Below, piece by piece: positions 51,081-63,995 of a stretch of 64,000 bases of DNA. The position numbers and the translations under genes were made by a program. The notes under the pieces are model-generated. The model was not told the DNA's origin, made no database searches, and worked only from the letters and a program-made list of their open reading frames with translations. Each line of letters starts with the position of its first letter. Within the stretch, counting starts at the first letter, position 1. Source of the stretch: Diprion similis (lineage: Eukaryota > Arthropoda > Insecta > Hymenoptera > Diprionidae); assembly GCF_021155765.1 (NCBI RefSeq), contig NC_060111.1:6978481-7042480 (forward strand), written 5' to 3'.

Positions 51081-54000
51081 GTTTTGAGTTTGACCGTTTG
51101 AAATTCCAGCCAATCACGAACGAGCGTCGTTGGCTCGCTCTTCTTCGTTTGGAGGTTTCAACTCGCGCCACAGAGTGGCGCCACCGTCAGAATGAAAATA
51201 CGGCGATATCTCGAATTATTAACGATTACTCGAACTACATTTGCCACAAGCAAACGGCGCCGTCGAATATGAATGTCTCGAGCCGTCGTGAAATGTTTTT
51301 GATTAATTACTCCCGCGCACGAGGGTATTTCGTACATAGTCTCTACCCAAGTGTAAATAACAGCCTAGTTTTTTACAAGCTGACGGAGGTCGTTAATCTT
51401 TCGGTCAATGGTGGTATGTAGAATAATTCCGATGCTCATTTGTTCAATATTAGAATTTTCGGTCTTTCAGGTATCAGGGATCGTCAGAGACGCTTTTATC
51501 TTCTCAATCAATCCGGCTGCAAAGAAGCAAGCCAAGCAACAAAACGACACGGGAGATTCATCGTGCTTACGTAAACGAAATATCTGAGTAAGTATGTATA
51601 AAATTTCTGAAAAAAAGTGCCATTGTTGTTTGTACATACACGAGTAGTTTTGTATGCGTACATATTCTATTCTTTTTCATTGAAAGATGCATGAGTTTGC
51701 CGCTCCATAACAATTGAGTGAAGTGAGCAGAGAAGAGAAAAAAAAAAAAAAACATTTGACAGACTCAAACGCGCAATATTAATCAGGCTGAAGTTAGCGT
51801 TACTAACTCAATTGTTTTTTTCTTTGTTCTCTGGCAATTTTAGGATGACTTTCGAGCGGTTGGCTTTTCAGAATCAGTGTATATTTTGTTTATATCGGTT
51901 TACTAAATTTCGGAAAGTCACCAAGGTGCGAATTTAGCCATTTTTTCTACACATATATCGTTATATTAACGTTACTAACTTCAGCCTCATCAGTAATAAA
52001 ATTAGACTGGGCTGCGTGTATTATCATTGAGCGATGCTGTTCGCGTTTCAGAGAGAAGAGTTATAGCCAAAGGTGACGAGGATCTAGGATCTTGCAGCGG
52101 TAATTGTTCGAAATAGTTTCACCCGCTGGCTCGAGAACAGCGGATCAAATCTGGGGGAGAATTAAATAGGAAGTGCCTACTTAGACTGGCAGCACATGAA
52201 GGTATGATTAAACTCGAGCTTTCTTTGTTATGGCCGCATCAACTTCACCAGGAAAAGCTGGAAATGTGGAATTCTGAAATTCTGTATAATAGTCAGAAAA
52301 ATGTAAGGAGTTTTTGGGGAAAGTCAGGACTTAATTACTACATTTTTCCATACAAATACGTTCCACAATTTTGTTTAAACTTCAGTTAAATTAGATCGAA
52401 TAGAAATTTTTTCATTATCGCCGGAAGGCTCTCTTCAAACTTTGAGTATTCCTAAATATTACCTTTCATAAGAAAAAATTATATAAAAAATACGTGGAAA
52501 ACGTAGAAAAGTCAGGGAATTTCGTGACGGAGATTTATTGACCAAAATCCTTCGTCTATTTGTATCTCGGTTACCGATAAAGTTGAGAACCAGTGGACCG
52601 ACTGACATGGAATTTGAACTAAATTATTCCTTAGGTCTGCCCGAGTAACATGGGCTGTCTAAATTGTGCAAAACAGGTTCAATTAGTATTATATATATAT
52701 ATATCTATATATGTATACGTATTTCCAGAAACTTCCATCGTCATGCTTCCCGGTTGTTTCTATACCGGGATGATCCGGAGCGTGAAGGACGAGGCTGAAC
52801 TTACCTTGAGCCGTTTCACTTTGCACCACGTACGTTATACCCCGTCCAAGGATCCAGTTACGGCGGGTTTGGCTTTTCAAGTATTTACCAGAATATCCTA
52901 TACATCGGAGTATGTCAGATTTTTCATCCTTCTCTGGACGCATTGGACCTCTGACACACGGATTAACGAATCTGCATAATTAACAGGTAAGTGCTGAAGA
53001 AATTCTAGACTAAAATTTTACTCGGATGAAAGTAGCGACGGCTGCCTATGCACAGGCGGAATTGATTTCTAAACATCCTGATTGGAATTTATTACCGGCA
53101 GATTCATTCCTGTTACTGTATATGTGAATATTATAGGCTTATATAAGCATGTGAAAAATTGTCTGAAAAATCGAAATTTCTTATTCACTCATGATTTATA
53201 AATTTCTTAACAATTTCCTGTAAAGAATTCTAAATATTGCTATTCGCAGAAACGATTCAGAGAAAATGAGTCGTCAGAGCGTTGGTCCGCGGATCCGGCT
53301 CGAAATGCATAATGGAAAATGAAGCCGCGATGCGGATTTCCATTAGCAGAATGAGACGCAATACCGGCGTCGAGATACAATTAGAGGAGGAAAGGTATTC
53401 CGCTGCAGCACGGTGGTCGTGGTAGTACCAGGGTGCAGAGACAGTGCAGTGTTAACGTGTAACTTGATCGTCCCAGATAATTAGCTCTGACATGGCGCTA
53501 TCTGGATCCGGCAGGGCGTGATAACGCCGAGTGGTACACGCGTGGTTGAGTCCAGGTACCGGAGGCCGTGAGGTACGTCTGTATTACTGACACAAGGAGT
53601 CCGAGTTCGATCGTGTCGAGGACGAGAACGAGAACGGCTGCACCACGGGGGTGTTATCGCCCCCAATGATCCGTGGCTGCGTTGGATGCACGAAGTAAAA
53701 CGGCAAAACCGCGGATAACCGGGGGTTTATTAATCGAGTTTATAGACGGTGGATACAGGATAATCGATCATGTTCGGTCGGCTGGAACCGGAGTATCCGA
53801 ACCTGGGGAGAAAATTGAATCATCATCCTGCAAGGCCTTGCGGAGTTATATATATCGGTTTTTCCTCGTGGACATAGGAAACACTTTTCCTCGGCGCACT
53901 TCCTGCACCCCTTGCTCCTGCAGGAACCGCAGGCTATCCTCAAAGTGAAACAGAAATCGTTTGATGAAGCACTTGAGCTTCGTATAGGTATACGTATACA

Positions 54001-57000
54001 ACTCTACACCGTAATCCAGCTCAAAGAGATAATCCACGGTAAGCCTGCGAATGTTCGTTCGGGACCGATAACTGAATTAGCGCTCAAAGCTCAGACCCAA
54101 GGGTTCAACGAACAGCCTACCGAATGTCTCATACTGTTGTCCACGTGAAATGAATTATTATATTCTTACCGACGTTTAGAGACGTTCTTTCAGTAATTGT
54201 AAACTGACTCGTTAGTGAAACTAATAGCACAACACGTGGTATAATAATTGTAATGTGGGTAGAGCAAGTCTGCAGTCTTCACCATCTTCCAATCGACAAT
54301 GTTTAATTGGATGCCATTTTTATTCATCATTGGTAATAATGACGAAAAGAAGTTCCTTCGAAAACCTTGACTGGAGTATCAATTTTTGTCGAATAGGTTG
54401 TGGAGAGTGAAATGAATTCCAAAATCACCGTAGATATTGTAAGAACAGAATTTGCACTTTGTATGATCTTAATTCATCCTTCATTAGCATCCATCAATCC
54501 CAATCAGTGTAAGGATGTTTTCGTTATACGATCAGGATTAGCGTCAGCTGGTACATCGCAATCCGTTGAGTACGACCAATGCATCACTGTTATCATTGAT
54601 CCAACTTTCGAATTGTCGTATAAAACGAATGACGTATTCCCTTGAGGATTCCTCGTGATCTAGGACTCGGTCCACTACAGCCAGTCATCAATCTGTCCAT
54701 TCGTTTCGGATTGAACACCGTTTCCCCGCAGAAGGGTGAAGGGGAGTCGAGTCGAGGCCGAAAGCTCTGTCGGATTGGACAGTCGCGCTTGCTTGCTCGC
54801 AGTGATGCGGGTTTTGGCGTAATTGGGTATTCAATGTCCGGCAAAATTATAGCTCTACTAGATTATGCGGCCTGTTCTATGTATGTAGGTGTCTATACCA
54901 ACATGGCGAGCTTGAATTTCCCGAAGAAGTAATTCCGTTATCGGGAGGTACTTTATTTCCGTAACACGTTCACCAGACACACACCCGCACATACCGTATC
55001 GCTATCGCTAGCTGTTTTTTTTCTACTTCGTATTGCAATATAAATAAATTGGTCACTCGGTCAAGTGGCTAGATGATATATACAGAACCCGAATGGATAT
55101 TTTCGGGTCCGGAAATCAGTCGCTGCAAAATGTGGTTCCATTTAATCGACGGGTCGAGTATTTCAGTTGGTAGAGTTGAAACTCCAAGACTCAAAGTGTC
55201 TTCATCATTAATTCACGAGACGGTATAATTATAATGACTTTATCATAAATTCGTTACGATTTCACGTGGCCTTAAGCGGCTCTCTTTGCAATATGATGAA
55301 TAGAGAAGACTTCACGTGACTCGAAGGTGGAAATTCTCACAAAGTTTGTGTTTTATAAATACTTTAAAGTACTTCCGTCCGACTCATGAGCACAACTTGA
55401 GCTGTAAGAATGACGAGGCGGTGGAAGAAAATTGGTGATTTTAATTTGACGTCCCAAGAGATGCACACGTTTGCAGTATCGGAGTCTCGGTTGATGCTGA
55501 CGAGGCTGATATTATATCGGGGAGGTCAAAAAGAAAGACGTGCGGTTATCCGATAACCGTGGAAGCTGCTCGCCGTGCAGGGTTGCCGGGGGAGGTTTGA
55601 TCGTTAAAAGTGACGAGGACAAATGATCCGGCGGAAGTTTCGCTGGCGTTAAATCTTTATTCACGCCAAGTTTAATTGAATGAAACCCTACAAGCCCGCG
55701 CGTTTCTCTCCTCTCCGAAACTTGTCCTATGGCCATACGGCGGCGTACGGTTGGAAGTGGAGGAAACTTTATCATTCCGTCTGGTCTTTCGGTCTCTCCT
55801 AATTCTCCGGCGGCGGGATAGTCGAGGTAATGTTATTAGTCCTCCGGACGAGGGTTACTAATAGTTCGAAATTCCTATTCTCTGTTCAATCGGACCCTAC
55901 GATTTCACCCTGCGATATTCTACGGTCTCATTATATGCGCCCTCGCGAAATCTCTGCACACAACGACAGTTCGATGAGTATTGATTGCACCGACGAAACT
56001 CCGGGGATTTTACACCGAGTGAATTTTCCGGTTTTACTTACCACGCAGCAGTCCATAATTCTGTTCATTTTTTACCGCGATCTAAACAAGTAGATTGCGT
56101 AAGTGGTGCGGAAAATAAGTGTTTCCCGCACGTATTACGCGTAGGTATACTATTTTTCATCACACATGTGTCGAAATAGTACATTATGTGACAAGGGAAT
56201 AAACGACTTTTATCCCTGTGTTATATTTTATACAGGACTTTATTCCCGACTCAAATCTGGTCACATTATTGAGTCAAAAGTGTTTTCATTTTATGTGTAA
56301 GTGTGATCTATCGGTCAGAAAACTATGAAATATTATTGACAGTTTATAATAGTACAGAGAAACTAAGTTGAAAATGAAAAAGAAACAGAGAAAAACAGAA
56401 AAATTTAATAATTAATTTGCGGAATAAATATTCATAATAAAAAAAATATTGTCTGCAATTAGTGATGAAATAGGGAAATTGTGATTCGCGTCGGAGCTCC
56501 ACACTTGTCACCGGCTCACCTCTGACTCGTACTCGGACGCAGACTGATAATAATTCCCTGTTTTTTGCCACTTGTTGCATAAAGTACTATTTCCTAAATG
56601 AGTTGGTAAAATTTAATCTTTGCGTACGCAGACCAGTGTAAAAAGTCTAAATATATTTTCTTGCGGTGTAGGTAACTAGATATTTCGATTCAATTTCCGC
56701 ACTAGTACGGAAATGTACTATTTTGCACACCAGTTTGGGTATGTAAAATCGAATTTTGCATACTCAGTTAGGAAAATACAGTTCTGTGTACACAATAAAA
56801 ATGAGTTTTTATGTATCCGCGACCGCAAATTATAATCAAATCTGTCGCTACTCTCTTTGATCATATTCATTCGTTTCGATCGACAATTCACCAAAAAAAT
56901 CTTCCTTCATGAAGGAATAAAGCAGCAGTTTTCAGCGATTCAGTGACCGACCGTCAAATATGATATTCGGTTAAAACCGCGAGGCAATCACCAACGAAAT

Positions 57001-58720
57001 CGACGGGTCCATGGAGAGTGTGAGAAAAAGTCACGGCATGAGAGGTCAGGAGTCGGGACTTGGGAGCATAAGAATTTCTGCAGCTGTGAGAACGTTGAAT
57101 GTGAATGATAATAATTATTCGGTTGTAATTGCAACCGTAATTTTCTCTAAGCTGGCTCCTTTGTCGACCGACATTATCCCGCGGCCTGTTTTTACGGAGC
57201 TGCGGTTCGGGCAAGAAGGGAAAAAATAAAGTATAAATTTTCCACCTCGCCTTCATTATCCTCCCTATAGTTGACGCGCGAATTCAACCTTCGTCAACTG
57301 AGAATATATACACACTTTCATTCTTCTCTCGACAGTCTTCAACGACGAAAGTTATTATGTTGGTAGTACGTATAATACATGCACAACTTGTCGCGCAATG
57401 TAAGCTGAAAAATTTTAGCCTCTTTACACCTTAACCTTAACCAAGTTACACGGAGCCAAGAACAAAAAATCAAATCGAAAGTTGCTGATCAGGTATTTTC
57501 TCGGGTATCGGTTTAAGGATGAAACGCTGAATTTAAATCACTGCTTACCGCGATATTCTTATACATACAGACTCGATTTATCTGAAATCACGCGGGCTCG
57601 GAAAAAAATTCCATAAAATCGATCTGTTTTTCAACCTTCAAAGCGAGCCTTCGTGCAAGCTTTTCTTCGTTTTCAGTCAGCGTTTTATCGTCTCCGGTTA
57701 ATTTCGTTCGCGTTTTTTTCACGCTGTTATTATCTGCCCTTCTTTTCTTCGTCATCGTGGCGAAAACTGGTTTTTCTATATGTAAAAAAATAGTCCTGGT
57801 GTAGGATTTAACTTGATTCACATCAGACTCAGATTTTTAATTTTACTTTCTGATAATTTATGGCCGTTTCTCTTTCTCGATACTGAAGATTAGTAATTCC
57901 TCTCTGGAGCGTCCGAGACTTTGTCAGCTTCGAATAAAACTTGGTTAGATAAGTGAAACAAAGTAGTCAGATGTTTTTTCTGAGGAAAGATTGGTGACGG
58001 AAGGTTTTATACTTTTTAAGTTTGATCAAGGCGAAAAGTTTTCGCTGATAGGAATTGGTTATCGACAATTTTAATCCCTATTTGCGAACAAGGTGAAAGG
58101 AATGAAAAATATATAGTGAAATAATATTTTTTTGAATCTCAAAACTTATGATTTTTTCAATCACGTTTAAAAACTTCGTTCCCAATATTTCTAGTATTGT
58201 AAAACAAAGTTTAAAGAACAAAGACAGAATTCATGCCTTGGAAAAATCTGGAATAATAATGGAAGTTGAAATCTGTACCTTTTCTTGAAATTGAACGCGG
58301 TGCTGTGAAAATTCTACTCTCGAATTAATTTTTAACACCATACGTATCAGTTCTTCAGACATTTCTGACTGACAGACTTTACAGGTATCCTCTGTGTGAA
58401 TAATAAATGGCTAATAATAAACAACAGAGCTACGACCACTAAAACTACCGCGCTCAATTCCCATGAGGAATAGAAATTGTATATAAGGTGTCTAGCAGAA
58501 GAAGTAAAATGTATTAAAGTTATATTTTCACGTCAGCATGCGTTTTTTGAAAATTTCAAACACCTTGGCATGAAATTTTTCCCGCCAGATAATTAACCGT
58601 ATATCAACTAATTATTTATAACCTCGTTGAGATCGAAAATTTATACGTTTTTAATTTCCCGTTTCTTTGTTCTCATCGTCATTAGATTTTGGCTTTGATC
58701 GGTTCAGCACTTTTTCAGTT
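51081..58720. other. Large intergenic stretch upstream of RacGAP1
   Basis: No gene with recognisable domains. Unassigned frames include 53673-53948, 54400-54645, 54642-54932 and a Lys-rich minus-strand frame at 57588-57821. A GC-richer patch at about 53470-53690 has diverged inverted GATAACGCC/GGTGTTATC ends. Confidence 0.5.
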
Positions 58721-58729
58721 AATTAAATA

Positions 58730-59290
58730 ACTGGATTCCAAAAAACCGAATGAAAATTATGATACCTTGAGGATGGATGAAAGGATTTTAATGAAAATTG
58801 GTATTGTGAGGTTTTTTTTGGGTCACTAATCACGAGTCTAAGTTCGGTCAGATTTGCAAAATTTAAGCTTGTCGTTTTCAATAAACTGACAAAATACCAA
58901 AAACATTTGGATTTTGACAAAAATTGGTACTCTTCGGTTCGTTGAATGGCTGATTACGAATCTGAAATCAGATCGCGAAATCCGAAATGGTGATCCAGCA
59001 CGGTGTAAAAAAAAAAAATGTAAAAACATCTCGATTTTGGTAGAAATTGGTAGGCGGAAGTTTTTTTTCGGTCACTGATAACCGAACCGAAGATCAGAAT
59101 TCCAAAATTTGTAATAACAGCTCCGTTACAGTGGTTAAAAATAAAAAAAAATCATCATATTTTCATCAAATATAGTCCCTGAGGCTTTTTGAGTCGTCAA
59201 TAACGCATCTAAATCGGTAGTTCGAAATTCGAATTCGATAACAATATTTCACTTTTCCGTCAACTTGGAACCATTAGTCTGAAAACAGAA
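58730..59290. repeat. Degenerate tandem array, about 124 bp period, four units
   Basis: Cores CACTAATCACGAGTCTA, GGCTGATTACGAATCTGA, CACTGATAACCGAACC and GTCAATAACGCATCTA align at 58826, 58950, 59075 and 59197 (spacings 124, 125, 122). Each is preceded by a T-rich or GGTTTTT block and followed by a variant of CAAAATT. Confidence 0.75.
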
Positions 59291-59973
59291 AATTGACGAT
59301 AAGCCAAAAGCGGCATGTTTAAGATTAGATTTTTTATTTCCTATCTCGAATCCAAGTTCACGTTACTCCACGAAACTTCAACAAGTGTTTTGTGAATGTG
59401 GAAAAGCATATCGCTCTGAATTTCTCCAATCCGTGTGAATGCTTTTGAACCTCATCAGATCTTGGCAGTAAACACGAGACACAATAAATGAAGTTGTTTT
59501 CATAATTAGGATCCGTAGCCAAGGCAGTCAGCGAATCAGGATTAGCCTGGAGGTTTAGCGTTTGGTAGCTACCGCATCCACGGAGAGTGAATTAATAGGC
59601 GAACGAACGAACGAACGCTGCACGCGCCGAGTTATGTATCATAAATTTCACATCCGCAATCCGTTCCGCCTTCCGCTTGTATCGGTATACAATATAGGTA
59701 CAACACTATATGTATACCAGCCTTTACTGAGAGCTGATTTAATCGCAGGCAAAATTGCCGCCCTAAAGCGCCGGATTGATGTCACAATCGGTGCGTCATC
59801 CATGCTCGCGCAACTTCCGGTAGCGTTTTGCCCGGTCAAAAGTTAACAAATTCGATCATTAAGCTGACCGTAGCTTCAACGGCTGTTATTTTGCCTTCCA
59901 TTTTCACGGCATTAAACAGGACTCTCTATAGTTTTTCGCACATTTTACGCTATTCGAATACTTGCTATATTCG

Positions 59974-60639
59974 TTAGGGTGGCGCAAAAAAACCGACTAT
60001 TTTTTTTTTTATTTTTTTTTTTTTTATTTATGAGTCTCGTGTTACAAAATTTTAGTTTTTCATGTTTTAAGAGCCCACTCCAATGGAAAGTTGGAAAAAA
60101 AAAATTTTAAGAGATCGCTCCACATTTTTTAAAACGTCTGAAATCGTTGAATATCGATTTTTCTTTTTTTTTTTTTTAATTCTTTTTCTCGTTACGGTAT
60201 AATTTTATAGACAAAAAAAAAAAAAAAAAAAAAAAAAAACACAACTAGTTTCCGAAAGTTTCAGTTCAAAATTTGAATTTTGAAAGGTCGCTCATAATTT
60301 TATTTCAATTTTTTGGTGCATTTATTTAGATCTTTTCGAGCGACTTTTTAATATTCACATTAAAATTTCGTAAATTTTTTTTCTTCAATTTAGTAAGAAA
60401 GAATCGATAACAATACACCACGACATGGATTAAAAATCAAACAAAATACTGAAAATGTAATTTTTTTAATTTAATTTTTTGACGATTTTTGACATTTTAA
60501 AAAATTGTGGAGCGACCTCTTAAATTTTTTTTTTGAGCTGTCCTTCGAAGTGGGCTCTTAAAACATCAAAAACTAACATTTTGTCACACGAGAGTAGAAA
60601 AAAAAAAAAAAAACATGTCGGTTTTTTTGCGCGTCCCTA
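59974..60639. mobile_element. Inverted-repeat element, TTAGGGT family A, about 666 bp
   Basis: Starts TTAGGGTGGCGCAAAAAAAC and ends TTTGCGCGTCCCTAG. The internal sequence matches 16696-17349 in the same orientation, including GAATCGATAACAATACACCA. It lacks coding capacity. Confidence 0.88.
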
Positions 60640-61575
60640 GTATCCATATATATATATAATTATAATCAATTATCTGCAGATAGAAGGTTGAAATTTGACT
60701 GTGTAAATTGCGTGCTTGCACTTATCGCTGCTCTAAATATGCATGTATAATGGCGCAGGTTGATTATTGATCAGATCCACTTCAGGAAAATTAATACCGT
60801 TTTTGAGCGTGTGATAACGAGCCGTCTATGCATTGTTGGCGAATTAATTTGTGTCGTTACAGCAGCATACAGCGGTATTAATTCCACGCTTGCAGCAAAC
60901 TTTGTTTATCGTATATTACATACACATTCGTTAACGAGCATCGCAGTCAAGTAACGTAACTATATCGATAATCCTCATAATTTTTCACTATACATTTGAA
61001 GAGAAAAATTACATAATGAGAGAGAGAAAAAAAACAAAAAAAAAAAAATAGAAAAAAAAAAAACTGTTCAAATCGTTAACCTTTTATCGATAGACGTTTA
61101 AATAGAATAAAAAACCGAACATCTCGGTATTCCAGAGCCTGAGTAAAAGAGATTGATATTTTTTTTTAATTCCCCTCCTTAAGAAAGTCCTGCAGAATAT
61201 AGGGACGATAATTTTTCTTTTTCTTCTTTTTCCCTCATCCTTCGTTAATTGCCGCGATTACGAGGGACCTCGAAGGACACGTGAAGTCCTTTAGTCGGTC
61301 TGTGGGCAGGAGAAATGTTTTTCAGCTATTAATTCTCCCGAAATTCGAATGTCCTCTTCGCCCTCATTGCGAACCTCGAGAACCGTCGGCTCTGCAGCTG
61401 ATCCATTAGGAGAAATAAATTATCACCGGTTACGAGGCAGGTTTAAAACGCGAATTGCTATAGCACGTCAGCGTTTAATTTGACCCAAAGATCATGAACA
61501 TCAACCGACGAACTGTTTATTCGTTCAATCATAAAATTGTTTTAAACAATTCAGCATGTAATTTAGTGGATATGT
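60640..61575. other. Intergenic, no recognised gene
   Basis: A short frame at 60760-60954 is unassigned. A(n)-rich tracts lie near 61020-61065. Confidence 0.5.
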
Positions 61576-62350
61576 GAGGCCGATTCTGCGAAAAATTTGG
61601 GAAAATCCAGAATTTTTAGAGGTCAATTTTTTATTTTTTATAAAGTATTAAATGAAATTCATTGAAATATAAAATTATTTATTTAAATTATTGTTACTGA
61701 TTATTTAAATATTTAAGAATTAAAACAGAGTACCATTAATTACCTAAGTATTGAATAATTAAAGATAGAAAAGTTACTAATCATTTGAATATTCAATGGT
61801 TAATATTGAATACTTTTAATTGATTCGGTATTCAGTAATTGACAGCCAATATATTATTAATTTGTGAAATATTTGATAATTCATTATAGAATGTTACTAA
61901 TTATAAATATGTTCAATAATCATCAGCCAATATATTAGTAATTATAGTATATTGTCGTGTTTACTGTATATATTAGTAATGTATTGGCTGATGATTATTA
62001 AACATATTTATAATTAGTAACATTCTATTATGAATTATCAAATATTCCACAAATTAGTAATATATTGGCTATAAATTACGAAATACCGAATCAAAAAGAA
62101 ATATTTAATATTGACTATTTAATATTCAAATAATTGATAACTTTTCTATATTTAATTATTCAATATTCAAATATTTATTGATAGTACTATTGTTTTAATT
62201 CTTAAATATTTAACTAATTGGTAACAATGATTTGAATGAATAATTTATTTGAAAAAAATTTTTACATCAATTAAATTTATTTGATACTTTTTAAGAAAAA
62301 AAAAATGAAACAAATAAATATAAAAATTTTGGATTTCGCCGATCTCTGCT
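61576..62350. mobile_element. AT-rich long palindrome / foldback element, about 775 bp
   Basis: Arms pair around a centre near 61957: AGCCAATATATTATTAATTT at 61844 against its complement ending at 62070, and ATCATCAGCCAATATATTAG against TGTATTGGCTGATGATTATT. The outer ends share GGCCGAT/ATCGGC and AAATCCAGAATTTTTA. No frame. Confidence 0.75.
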
Positions 62351-62612
62351 TAATAATTCTTTCGAAACATTTTACAATTTAACACACGAACACTTTCATT
62401 AGGAAGGTGATGATTTCCGGCCAACGACGTCCCGGAAACACGCAACAAGAATCCTCTGACGTGACTTAACCCAATAAACCCCCTCGGATCGACGATTCAA
62501 CACCTGGATCATGATCGGCCGGGTTGTTTGTTGTATGCGCAGCGATACCGCAGGCGGTGTCCTGCCATCCCTTGACGGGAAGTGTGCAGGGTGCAGATAT
62601 TGCGGTCTCTAC

Positions 62613-62654
62613 ATTGCGAATTGCGAATTGCGAATTGCGAATTGCGAATTGCGA
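62613..62654. repeat. Heptamer tandem repeat, ATTGCGA x6
   Basis: Six perfect copies of ATTGCGA, then a diverged ATTCGAG. Because 7 is not a multiple of 3, it reads as a repeating 7-residue peptide in any frame. Confidence 0.95.
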
Positions 62655-63743
62655 ATTCGAGATTGTTCACTGGCCGGAATTATGAATTCCACCGGTATTA
62701 TTAGCTGCGCATCTGACGGTTCGATTCCTCGTAGGATTTTTATTACTTTTTAAAAAAATTTCGGTACGTCGGTACGTCCGAAAGCTCTCGCGATGATCTC
62801 AGAAAGAGTGTGATGAAAATTTTGAAACTTACTTAGGATTTTTCAGTGAAATTATAACCGAGAAAGATCGCAAAAGAAGTCCCGTTTAATTTCAATTTCC
62901 GATTATACCGGAAATAAATCGATTTTCAATTTTTTTTTACCGACAAACATATACTTTTTTTTTTATTTTATTTATACTTTTTTTTTTTTTTGTCAGAATT
63001 TGTTTTCTAAATTGTTCTTTCGAAACTTTTCTGATTTCGATATCATTGCGGAAATTTTTCGGACATATCGACAGACTCTTTTCTATTCTTGAACATTTCA
63101 TTACTTACTCAGGCGTATGAAGAAGATTCTTTTATCAATTTATTTTTTATTTTTTTGCCAAACATAAAACACAATTCACAAATTTTTAAGAGTAATTAAA
63201 AATAGTTCATCCATCGATAAGCAATCGTCTGTTTTTTTCTAGCGGGTTCAATTTTATGATATAAGGTTTATACACAGTGAATTATATAATTAGAAATTAT
63301 AGAAAAATCCAGAGATAGAAAAAAAAAAAAAAAAAAAACACACATTTAAGCCAATATCACACTACAGGACGAAGTGAAATGAAAGGAAGAAATTTTATTA
63401 GGTGCTATAATCCAGAGATGATTGTGAGGTAATGTTAGGCACTTGCATCGGCTTCTGAGAACTTCAGAAGGAGACAATTACATGTCGATTAATACTTTCC
63501 TGCATAAAATCTTCGATTATATTCTATTTACCTTTTAATTATAACGCATTAAGTAATAATGCAAGATTACAATCGTCAGGATTTGCAACCTCTGATAATT
63601 ATTATTCAAATTGTAGTAATATTTTGTGTAATCATTCTGATAACAACCTAACAATACGAAAATACAAACAATATAAATAAATGCTTTAGACCTCACGAAT
63701 TAGCGCTCGTTGAATACGATGTATCATGTAGGTACGTATATAG
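62655..63743. other. Intergenic AT-rich stretch
   Basis: No gene recognised. Poly(T)/poly(A) runs (62930-62990, 63319-63338). Confidence 0.5.
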
Positions 63744-63995
63744 AGTGAATTTCTAACCGCTGAATGGTTTAATGCGCATGCGCTAAAATTTGGGAGCAAG
63801 AGCAGCTGTTTTATCAGGGTGACCAACATTCATAAATTCAGATGACCGATAGTTGTAAAAAGTTTTGAGGTTACACACATCGCGGCGAGCTGTAACCTCA
63901 ATTTATAAATGTTGGTAGCCCTGGAAGAAACAACCACTCATGCTCTCGAATTTTAGCGCATGCGCATTAAGCCATTCGGTCGTTAGCAATTCACT
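63744..63995. mobile_element. Palindromic element with about 110 bp terminal inverted repeats
   Basis: AGTGAATTTCTAACCGCTGA at the left pairs with the complement of the right end (AGTGAATTGCTAACGACCGA). Both arms contain TTAATGCGCATGCGCTAAAA and, further in, ACCAACATTYATAAATT. The window ends just past it, so its true right limit is uncertain. Confidence 0.8.

Noticed and set aside
53481..53690. GC-richer patch with diverged inverted ends
   Set aside because: The end similarity (GATAACGCC against GATAACACC) is short and the element limits could not be fixed. Noted in the intergenic entry only.
57588..57821. Lys-rich 77-codon minus-strand frame
   Set aside because: Composition is suggestive of a small basic protein, but there is no known family, promoter or splice evidence.
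62660..62740. tRNA-like GGTTCGATTCC box
   Set aside because: The T-stem bases around it do not pair and no A-box lies at the right distance upstream.
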